30,759 nt of DNA. Origin: Pseudomonadales bacterium. GTDB taxonomy: Bacteria > Pseudomonadota > Gammaproteobacteria > Pseudomonadales > Halieaceae. Both the position numbers and the translations under genes were made by a program. Of the stretch, positions 24,653 to 30,759 are shown in pieces; within the stretch, counting starts at the first letter, position 1, and every line of letters begins with the position of its first letter. The stretch is taken from positions 1-30,759 of the forward strand of contig JACKNN010000010.1 in NCBI GenBank assembly GCA_024234855.1, read 5' to 3'. Below the pieces are notes generated by a model. The model searched no databases and had not been told where the DNA came from. It saw only the letters and a program-made list of their open reading frames with translations.

Positions 24653-25405
24653 CTAGAATTTCGCGTCGCGCTTGGCGACAAAGGCATCGCGCGATTCCTG
24701 CGAATCGCCCATGGTATAGGCCTCCAGGGTGAAGCCCTGCTCCCAGCGGTACTTGTCTTCCAGGTTGCCGTCCTCAATGCCGGTGAGGGCCTCCTTGGCC
24801 AGTTTCACCATGGCCGGGGATTTGGCGGCGATCTTCGCCGCGATCTCGCGGGCAGTGGGCAGCAACTGCGCCAGCGGCACCACCCGCTCCACCGCCCCCA
24901 GGCGATAGGCTTCGGCCGCGTCGATAAATTCGCCGGTGAAATACATATAACGCACCTTCTGCACCGGGAACATCCGCTGCAGGTGGGCGCCGCCGCCCAT
25001 GGCGCCGCGGTCGATCTCCGGCACCCCGAAACGCGCGCAGTCGGAGCACAGGATAATATCCGCCGCTCCCGCCATACCGATGCCGCCGCCCAGCACGAAG
25101 CTGTGCAGCGCCACAATGACGGGCTTGGGGTTTCTGTGTATTGCCCGGAAGGTATCGTAGTTGCCCTTGTTCACCGCGACGATTTTCTGCGGCTCCGCCG
25201 CCAGCTCCTTGATGTCGACGCCGGCGCAAAAGCCTTTGCCCGCCGCGCCGATGATGATCACCCGCACGGCATCGTTGGCGCCCAGCGCGTCGATTTCGGC
25301 GGCGATGGCGAACCAGCCGGCGCTGTCGAAAGCGTTGACCGGGGGATGGTCCAGGATCATCTCGGCGATGCCGTCGGCGATGGTTGTTTTAAAGGGCGTT
25401 GACAT
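24653..25405 (-). CDS. echA20: Enoyl-CoA hydratase-family ring hydrolase EchA20
   Basis: The product is 250 aa from ATG 25405, with AGGAG 7 nt upstream; the frame extends to 25735 only as an overlap with ipdC. It has the crotonase fold signatures: KGFCAGVDI (58-65) and HSFVLGGGIGMAGAADI (101-117) for the oxyanion hole, and FGVPEIDRGAMGGGAHL (127-143). The PEIDRGA segment and the RWEQGFTLE ending match EchA20, which hydrolyses ring D of HIEC-CoA to give COCHEA-CoA. It lies 17 nt after ipdC, next to ipdAB, the enzyme that uses its product. Confidence 0.88.
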   Translation of the reverse strand: MSTPFKTTIADGIAEMILDHPPVNAFDSAGWFAIAAEIDALGANDAVRVIIIGAAGKGFCAGVDIKELAAEPQKIVAVNKGNYDTFRAIHRNPKPVIVALHSFVLGGGIGMAGAADIILCSDCARFGVPEIDRGAMGGGAHLQRMFPVQKVRYMYFTGEFIDAAEAYRLGAVERVVPLAQLLPTAREIAAKIAAKSPAMVKLAKEALTGIEDGNLEDKYRWEQGFTLEAYTMGDSQESRDAFVAKRDAKF

Positions 25406-25422
25406 GTGTAGGCTCCTGCGAA

Positions 25423-26493
25423 TCAGTGAGTGCCGGTGCGCTGCGCCAGCGCGGTGAGGCGCTGCTCCGCCTCGGTCACAATAGCGTTGATCAACTCGGC
25501 GCAGCTCGGCAGGTCGTTGATCACCCCCGCCACCTGGCCGCTGGGGAGCACGCCCAGTGCCGGCTCGCCGGCCACCATCGCCTTCTGGATGATCATGGGG
25601 GCATTGGCCGACATGATGGCCTGGCTGGCGGTCATCTCGTCGTCCCGGCTCATGGCGATGGCAGAGCGCAACAGACTGCCAAGCGACGCGCCGGTGTGCT
25701 GGCGAAACGCCAGGCCGTTGCGCAGGGCAATCCACAGTTTGCGCAGGGTACCGGCCCGCTCCAGTTCCGCCAGTAACTCGTTCATAATCATGCGCTGGGG
25801 CAGTCCGTCCATGGCGCGCGAGACGATAATCTCACCGGGATTGCTGCAGTCCAGGTAGCGTTGCAGCGTCGCCCTGGGCACCGGGCTCTCGGCGGTCATC
25901 AGGAAGCGGGTACCCATGGCGATACCGTCGGCACCCCAGGCCAGCGCGGCCACCAGGCCGCGGCCATCCTTGAAGCCACCGGCCGCCACCACCGGCACCT
26001 TGGCGCCCACCGCGTCGACCACCTGCGGGATCAACAGGGTGGTGGGAATGGCGCCAGTATGGCCGCCGCCCTCCCCGCCCTGCACCGTCACCACGTCAGC
26101 GCCCAGCTCCACCGCCTTGAGCGCATGCTTGGGCAGGCCCACCGTCGGCATGCAAATGACCCCGGCGTCTTTCAGCTTGCGAATCATCTGCGGTCCGGGA
26201 GAACGCGAATAACTCACTGCCCGCACCCCGTGGCGGATCACCATATCGACGATGGCCTCCGCGTTGGGCTGGTACATGTGGAAATTGACACCGAAGGGCG
26301 CGCCGGTGAGTTCCTTCACCCGCAGTATATCCCGCTCCATTTCCTGCGGCGGGATGGTGGCGCCCGCGAGAAAACCAAATCCCCCCGCGTTGCAACTGCC
26401 CGCCACCAGGTTCGGGTCTGCCACCCAGCCCATGGCAGTCTGCACGATGGGGTATTTGCAGCCCAGTTTTTCGGTCAGGCGTGTGCTCAGCAT
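25423..26493 (-). CDS. ipdC: FMN-dependent oxidoreductase IpdC (nitronate monooxygenase fold)
   Basis: The product is 356 aa from ATG 26493, one base after the ipdB stop; a GTG at 26502 is an alternative. It is an NPD/nitronate monooxygenase-type TIM barrel with QTAMGWVA near the start, QGGEGGGHTG (138-147), AAGGFKDGRGL and GADGIAMGTRF for FMN phosphate binding. In actinobacteria IpdC is required with IpdF to make the conjugated ring intermediate that EchA20 opens. The context between ipdB and echA20 supports IpdC over a detoxifying nitronate enzyme. Confidence 0.87.
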   Translation of the reverse strand: MLSTRLTEKLGCKYPIVQTAMGWVADPNLVAGSCNAGGFGFLAGATIPPQEMERDILRVKELTGAPFGVNFHMYQPNAEAIVDMVIRHGVRAVSYSRSPGPQMIRKLKDAGVICMPTVGLPKHALKAVELGADVVTVQGGEGGGHTGAIPTTLLIPQVVDAVGAKVPVVAAGGFKDGRGLVAALAWGADGIAMGTRFLMTAESPVPRATLQRYLDCSNPGEIIVSRAMDGLPQRMIMNELLAELERAGTLRKLWIALRNGLAFRQHTGASLGSLLRSAIAMSRDDEMTASQAIMSANAPMIIQKAMVAGEPALGVLPSGQVAGVINDLPSCAELINAIVTEAEQRLTALAQRTGTH

Positions 26494-26494
26494 G

Positions 26495-27304
26495 TCAGCC
26501 ACCGCTGCGATCGCCGGGCGGGTTATCCCTGATCTGTTGCGCGCGCTGGTTGTGCGGGTCCAGCGCGGCGATGATCGCCAGTTGCTCCGCGGTGGGGGCG
26601 ACCGTCACCGGCACCTCGGCGGGGATTTCCAGCTCGAAGCCGGTGTTTTCCCGCACCTGCTCCACGGTCATTCCCGGGTGCAACGAGACGAGGCGCATCC
26701 GGTGTCCGGCGCCGCCGAAATCCAGTACGCACAGATCGGTCACCACCAGGCGAATATCGACATCATCAAGCGAGCGGCCCTTTGGCAGGCGCGCCGGGTT
26801 ATAACCGATGGAGGACACGAAATCACACTCGCCCTCCACGAACACCTTGCGGTTATGACTGGGTACAAAAAAGCTGTTGGGATGGGAAATGGAGTTGCCG
26901 GGAAAGCCCCGCGCGCCCAGCATCATCACCTTCGGCTGCTGGTAAGTGCCGCCCAGGGCCGAGGTGTTGGACTGGCCGAAACGGTCGATCTGGGTCGGGC
27001 CCAGCATGGCGTGGCGGCGGCCGCTCCAGACATTATCGAAAATGCGCGAGAAACCCATCCAGGTCTCGTTGGCCTGGACGAAGTCATTGCCGCGCGCGCC
27101 CAGGGGGTTGGGCTCGCTCAACAAAAAGGCCTCCGAATCCGTCATCATCAGGTCGGGGTTGAACGTTTTCATCGCCAGGCTGGCGGCCAGGCGCGGGATC
27201 ACCCCGATGCCGGTGGCCAGCACCTCGCCCTCGCCACGGAAGGCCTCCGCGGCGGCCACGATGCACAGTTCAGCCAGGGTGTAGTCAGTTGCTGTGTTGC
27301 TCAT
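26495..27304 (-). CDS. ipdB: Ring-cleaving hydrolase subunit IpdB (CoA-transferase fold)
   Basis: The product is 269 aa. It has the CoA-transferase beta-subunit fold, with AAEAFRGEGEVLATGIGVIP near the start, GRRHAMLGPTQIDRFGQSN in the middle and HRMRLVSLHPGMTVEQV near the end, in line with IpdB as I remember it. Despite the fold, IpdAB is known as a hydrolase that opens ring C of COCHEA-CoA rather than a CoA transferase. The start is 23 nt after the ipdA stop, with GGAG upstream. It pairs with IpdA as a heterotetramer. Confidence 0.88.
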   Translation of the reverse strand: MSNTATDYTLAELCIVAAAEAFRGEGEVLATGIGVIPRLAASLAMKTFNPDLMMTDSEAFLLSEPNPLGARGNDFVQANETWMGFSRIFDNVWSGRRHAMLGPTQIDRFGQSNTSALGGTYQQPKVMMLGARGFPGNSISHPNSFFVPSHNRKVFVEGECDFVSSIGYNPARLPKGRSLDDVDIRLVVTDLCVLDFGGAGHRMRLVSLHPGMTVEQVRENTGFELEIPAEVPVTVAPTAEQLAIIAALDPHNQRAQQIRDNPPGDRSGG

Positions 27305-27327
27305 TGTAATGCGTTCTCCGTGGCAGC

Positions 27328-28200
27328 TTAATACGTGGGCAGGGCAATGGCGCGAATGGCGGCAAGGCCACCCACGTTCTGCTGGTATTCCTGCTCGGAA
27401 GATCCCAGATACTTGTCCAGATAAGCTGTAATCCCGCCCTCACCCGCGGTGGCGGCATAGGCCTTGAAATGAGGTACGTCAAAGCCATACAGCGGGTTGC
27501 AGGAAGTGGGGTGAGCGCCGCCGGGAATATGCACCACGCCGGTGGTGGCGGCCCGCTCCCAGAACACCAGCCGGGCCTGGGCGGGATCGCGGAAGAAATC
27601 CGTCTCTACCAGTTCATCGCAGGATACATAGGTCTTGCTTGCGGCCCGCGCGTACCAGTCATCCAGGTAGTGGTCGGGACCGGCGATCTGGCAGACGCCG
27701 CGCACGTCCGCCCGGTCCACGTGGATCAAGGCCGCATCCAGTTTCAGCGCCGGCATGGCCACCCACTCCCTGTCATCGTAGGGGCTGTCAATCAGCTTGA
27801 TGCCCGGATTTTGCCGGATGATATCGGTGCCCAGCCCGACCTCGGTGGGAATGAAAGGCAGCCCCCAGGCTGCGGCCCGCAGGCCCAGCAACATCATGCC
27901 CTCATCGATTTCCATCACCTCCAGGGCGCCACTCTGGCGCGCCTGGCGGAAATAGGGCTCCAGCGGGATGAAGTCCAGCGAGACGAATGCGAACACCAGT
28001 TTCTTTACCTTACCCGCCGCGCACAGCATGCCGACATCAGCGCCGCCGTAGGACACCAGGGTCAGATCCTTCAGGTCGGAACGCAGGATTTCCCGCACCA
28101 GGGCCATGGGCTTGCGCCGCGGCCCCCAGCCGCCGATACCGATGGTCATGCCGTCGTGTAGCTGCGCCACGACCTGCGCCGCGCTCATTTGCTTATCCAT
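27328..28200 (-). CDS. ipdA: Ring-cleaving hydrolase subunit IpdA (CoA-transferase fold)
   Basis: The product is 290 aa. It is a CoA-transferase alpha-subunit fold with DGMTIGIGGWGPRRKPMALV at 16-35, YGGADVGMLCAAGKVKK (51-67) and MEIDEGMMLLGLRAAAWGLPF (96-116). Glu100 in DEGM is probably the counterpart of the catalytic Glu described in actinobacterial IpdA; that equivalence is inferred. It acts with IpdB to open ring C. It is preceded by GAAGGAAAC and lies 27 nt after the regulator gene. Confidence 0.88.
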   Translation of the reverse strand: MDKQMSAAQVVAQLHDGMTIGIGGWGPRRKPMALVREILRSDLKDLTLVSYGGADVGMLCAAGKVKKLVFAFVSLDFIPLEPYFRQARQSGALEVMEIDEGMMLLGLRAAAWGLPFIPTEVGLGTDIIRQNPGIKLIDSPYDDREWVAMPALKLDAALIHVDRADVRGVCQIAGPDHYLDDWYARAASKTYVSCDELVETDFFRDPAQARLVFWERAATTGVVHIPGGAHPTSCNPLYGFDVPHFKAYAATAGEGGITAYLDKYLGSSEQEYQQNVGGLAAIRAIALPTY

Positions 28201-28227
28201 TACCTGTTTCCTTCATTCAGATACCTG

Positions 28228-29232
28228 TTAACTGACAATCCGCGCCATGCGGTAGTCGTGCTTCACAAAATTCACTCCCAGGGTGCTCTGGGTACGGCGC
28301 ACCCCTTCAATGAGACTGATGCGCTGGTGCACGAACTTCGCCAGGTGCTCTGTGTTGCGCACCATGGTGATGGCCAGGATATCGGAACGCCCCAGCATCA
28401 CGCCGACAAACCCCAGCTCGGGTATTTGTGCCAGCGTCCGCGCCACCTCACGGGTGCGATCGCTGCGCTCGACCTCGATCCAGATGTAGGCCAGCAGCGC
28501 ATCGCCAAAACGGTCGATGTTGGTGACCGCCGTCAGGCGGATCAGCTTCTCCTCTTCCATCCGCTTGATGCGCCCCCGCACCGTGCCCTCGGTCACCCCC
28601 AACTCGGCGGCAATCTGGCCATTGCCGCGGCGCGCATCGCGTGACAACTGCGCCACTATCCGTCGGTCCACGTTATCCAACCGGGAGCGCGATGCAACGG
28701 CGGCGGCACGGCCGGCATCGGGTGCCTTGTCCGGCAAGGGCCCGTCGTGAAACGGCACCCAGTCGGGCTGATTTTTCAACACATCCAGCGCCAGCGCCGC
28801 GGTCAGACGCTGCACACCGGGCACTGCGGCCAGCCGCTTACCCACCAGTTCATTGAGCGCCGCCTGGTCCTCGCTCACGACCAGCACCTCGATATCCTGG
28901 GCGCCCACCACCACATTCACGGAAAACACCTCGGGAAACGTCGCGAGATCCCTGGCGACCGCTTCCGGCGAGCGACCCTCCACCTGCACGCCAATCGCCA
29001 GCAGCATGCTGAAGCCGGCCGCCTCGATGTCAGTGACGGCCACCAGGCGCATGGTGTTGGATTCCTCCAGCCGCCGCACCCTCGAGCGAACCGTGTTTTC
29101 CGTCAGCCCGAGTTGCCTGGCGATTGCCCGGTAGGGCAGCCTGCCGTCGGTGCGCAGCAGGCCGATAATGGCCTCATCGGTCTCGTCCAGTTCTATCAGC
29201 GCCGGGGCGACAGTCGCCGGCAGGCCGCTCAC
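28228..29232 (-). CDS. Double-length Lrp/AsnC-family transcription regulator
   Basis: The product is 334 aa from a GTG at 29232 that overlaps the fadD3 TGA stop (GTGA). The open frame continues to 29487 but only inside fadD3. Two full Lrp/AsnC units lie in tandem: HTH at about 15-65 (ARQLGLTENTVRSRVRRLEE) and ligand-binding RAM domain at about 70-150, then HTH at about 185-235 (AAELGVTEGTVRGRIKRMEE) and RAM at about 240-325, joined by a charged linker (about 155-185). One chain thus equals a covalent dimer. Its place between fadD3 and ipdA makes it the likely pathway regulator, where actinobacteria use the TetR-type KstR2. The ligand may be a HIP-derived CoA ester (inference). Confidence 0.9.
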   Translation of the reverse strand: MSGLPATVAPALIELDETDEAIIGLLRTDGRLPYRAIARQLGLTENTVRSRVRRLEESNTMRLVAVTDIEAAGFSMLLAIGVQVEGRSPEAVARDLATFPEVFSVNVVVGAQDIEVLVVSEDQAALNELVGKRLAAVPGVQRLTAALALDVLKNQPDWVPFHDGPLPDKAPDAGRAAAVASRSRLDNVDRRIVAQLSRDARRGNGQIAAELGVTEGTVRGRIKRMEEEKLIRLTAVTNIDRFGDALLAYIWIEVERSDRTREVARTLAQIPELGFVGVMLGRSDILAITMVRNTEHLAKFVHQRISLIEGVRRTQSTLGVNFVKHDYRMARIVS

Positions 29233-30759
29233 GGGCGTTCGCCCGCCGCCAGCGCGCGCAACTCGGTCTTGAGCACCTTGCCCCCGGCGTTGACAGGGAA
29301 GGCATCGAGGAAGCGCACCGTGCGCGGCACCTTGTAATTCGCCATATTGGACCGGCACCAGGCGATCACCGCCGCCTCGTCCAACACTGCGCCCGGCGCC
29401 AGCACCAGGTATGCCCGGGCAACCTCGCCCATGCGCTCGTCCGGCACACCGATGACAGCCGCGCGGGCCACCCCGGGCATGCTGCACAGGCTGTTTTCGA
29501 TTTCCGCCGGGTAGCAGTTGAAGCCGCCGACGATAAACATGTCTTTGATGCGGTCGGTAATCCGAATGTAGCCATCGGCATCCATCACCCCGACATCGCC
29601 GGTCTTCAGCCAGCCTTCAGCGGTGATCGCCCGGGCGGTCTCCTGGGGGTCGTCCAGGTAGCCACGCATCACGTTAAAACCGCGGCACCAGATTTCCCCA
29701 GCCTCCCCGGCGGGCACCGCATTGCCTTCGGCGTCGACGCACTTCATCTCAACCCCGTCCATGGCCCGGCCCGAGCTGTGGGAGATGCGCTCGGCGCTGT
29801 CGTCCGCCCGGCAGATGGAAACCACACCGCAGGTCTCGGTGAGGCCATAGGCCGTCACCACCACCTCGAAGCCCAACGCCTCTCGCATCTGCCGCACCAG
29901 CGCCACCGGTACCGGCGCCGCCCCGGTGACCGCCAGCCGCAGGCTGGACAGGTCGTAATCCGCCCGCCGCGGATGCGCCAGCAGCGACTGGTAGATAGTG
30001 GGCGGCCCGGGCAGCATGGAGATCCTGTCCCGGGGGATTTGGTCCAGGACCTCATCCAGATCGAAACTCTGCACGGGGAGCATGTGGGCGCCGCGGATAA
30101 TGGCGGCCAGCCAGCCGGCCTTGTATCCGAAGGAATGAAAAAACGGGTTTATAATCAGGTAGTTATCGTCAGAGCACAGACCCACGGTTGCGCTCCAGGT
30201 CTCGAAGCTGCGGATGTTCTGGCCGTGGCAGGTCACCACCCCCTTGGGCTTGCCGGTGGTGCCGGAGGTGAACAGGATGTCCAGGGTATCGTCGGGGGTG
30301 AGCGCGGCGGCGCGCTGCTCCACGATTGTTTCGGCAACCGCGTCCCCGCCCGCCAGGAAATTCTCCCAGGATCGGGTGCCGACGACCTCGCCCGACAGCA
30401 ACACAGTCTGCGCCAGTGCCGGCAACTCATGGCCCCGCAGCAATTGGGGATAGTTGACGCCCAGGAAATCACCCACCGTAAACAGCAGGCGCGCACCGCT
30501 GGTTTGCAGAATGTAGGCGGCCTCGGCCCCCTTGAGACGGGTATTGAGCGGCACCAGCACCCCGCCCACACTCTGGGCGCCGATGGCGGCGATGACCCAC
30601 TGGTAGATGTTGGGTGCCCAGATGGCGATACGATCGCCTTTTTCAACTCCCGCCGCGACAAAGGCCCGCGCCGCCTGAATCCGGCTCTGGTTGAGCTCGG
30701 TGTAGCTGAGCCGCACCGCGCCATCGGTAATGGCGACGCGCTCGCCATACACCGCGGCC
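29229..30759 (-). CDS. fadD3: HIP-CoA ligase FadD3 (5' end cut by window)
   Basis: The frame is open through the right edge, so the first ~20-30 residues are missing; an internal GTG at 30752 is not the real start, as the reading continues A-A-V-Y-G. It has the full acyl-CoA synthetase set: ILFTSGTTGKPKGVV (P-loop), NPFFHSFGYKAGW, LPGPPTIYQSLL, TAYGLTETCG, GWLKTGDVGVMD, ITDRIKDMFIVGGFNCYPAEIE and the catalytic Lys in NAGGKVLKTEL. The FFHSFGYKAG and LPGPPTIYQSLL stretches match FadD3, which activates the steroid remnant HIP (the C and D rings with a propionate side chain). The stop overlaps the regulator start. Confidence 0.9.
   Translation of the reverse strand, partial: AAVYGERVAITDGAVRLSYTELNQSRIQAARAFVAAGVEKGDRIAIWAPNIYQWVIAAIGAQSVGGVLVPLNTRLKGAEAAYILQTSGARLLFTVGDFLGVNYPQLLRGHELPALAQTVLLSGEVVGTRSWENFLAGGDAVAETIVEQRAAALTPDDTLDILFTSGTTGKPKGVVTCHGQNIRSFETWSATVGLCSDDNYLIINPFFHSFGYKAGWLAAIIRGAHMLPVQSFDLDEVLDQIPRDRISMLPGPPTIYQSLLAHPRRADYDLSSLRLAVTGAAPVPVALVRQMREALGFEVVVTAYGLTETCGVVSICRADDSAERISHSSGRAMDGVEMKCVDAEGNAVPAGEAGEIWCRGFNVMRGYLDDPQETARAITAEGWLKTGDVGVMDADGYIRITDRIKDMFIVGGFNCYPAEIENSLCSMPGVARAAVIGVPDERMGEVARAYLVLAPGAVLDEAAVIAWCRSNMANYKVPRTVRFLDAFPVNAGGKVLKTELRALAAGERP

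Noticed and set aside
25406..25735. N-terminal extension of echA20
   Set aside because: Overlaps ipdC out of frame; AGGAG and the conserved start point to ATG 25405.
26252..27331. 359-codon plus-strand frame, and 24470-25402 plus
   Set aside because: Antisense to ipdC/ipdB and fadE31/echA20; no recognisable domain.
29233..29487. N-terminal extension of the Lrp-type regulator
   Set aside because: It lies entirely inside fadD3 in another frame and reads as Gly/Arg/Ala-rich filler; the GTGA overlap gives a natural start.
1..30759. CRISPR arrays, tRNA or rRNA genes, insertion sequences, riboswitches
   Set aside because: No spaced direct repeats, cloverleaf sequences, ribosomal stretches or transposase motifs were seen on either strand.

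Overview
The window is a high-GC stretch of a bacterial chromosome in which every supported gene reads on the minus strand. It looks like a marine-type, steroid-degrading gammaproteobacterium. The basis is a type II secretion locus in Xanthomonas Xps-like order, a proteobacterial version of the steroid C/D-ring (HIP) catabolism genes, and a secreted surface protein of a kind I associate with Halieaceae-like marine gammaproteobacteria. The family-level placement is inference. Both window edges cut through genes.

Reading along the minus strand (right to left), 30759-16790 holds a near-complete set for the last steroid rings: fadD3 (5' end cut by the window), a double-length Lrp/AsnC regulator, ipdA, ipdB, ipdC, echA20, a first acyl-CoA dehydrogenase pair (FadE31-like plus a smaller partner), the thiolase fadA6, a short-chain dehydrogenase, a second acyl-CoA dehydrogenase pair (partner plus FadE30-like), and ipdF. 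By analogy with actinobacteria, HIP is activated by FadD3, its propionyl side chain is shortened (FadE30 complex), the ring hydroxyl is oxidised and the ring desaturated (IpdF, IpdC), ring D is opened by EchA20 and ring C by IpdAB, and the products are thiolysed and beta-oxidised (FadA6, FadE31 complex). Most junctions are overlapping or under 35 nt. Two non-coding inverted-repeat elements interrupt the run, at 21089-21202 and 17600-17692.

16643-6282 is a type II secretion operon in the order gspE-F-G-H-I-J-K-L-M-C/N-D. It is preceded by an extended -10 promoter and tied together by ATGA-type stop/start overlaps. It builds the inner-membrane ATPase platform, the pseudopilus and the outer-membrane secretin. 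No prepilin peptidase (gspO/pilD) gene is in the window.

6185-1 holds four envelope-related genes: a small lipoprotein with its own consensus promoter, an abundant-looking secreted surface protein with a near-consensus promoter and a strong intrinsic terminator, a periplasmic parvulin-type prolyl isomerase, and the first 980 codons of a very large sulfotransferase/coiled-coil/GT2/second-glycosyltransferase fusion that runs off the left edge.

No rRNA, tRNA, CRISPR array, transposase or phage gene was seen. No gene-free stretch exceeds 300 bases; the longest is 20992-21227.
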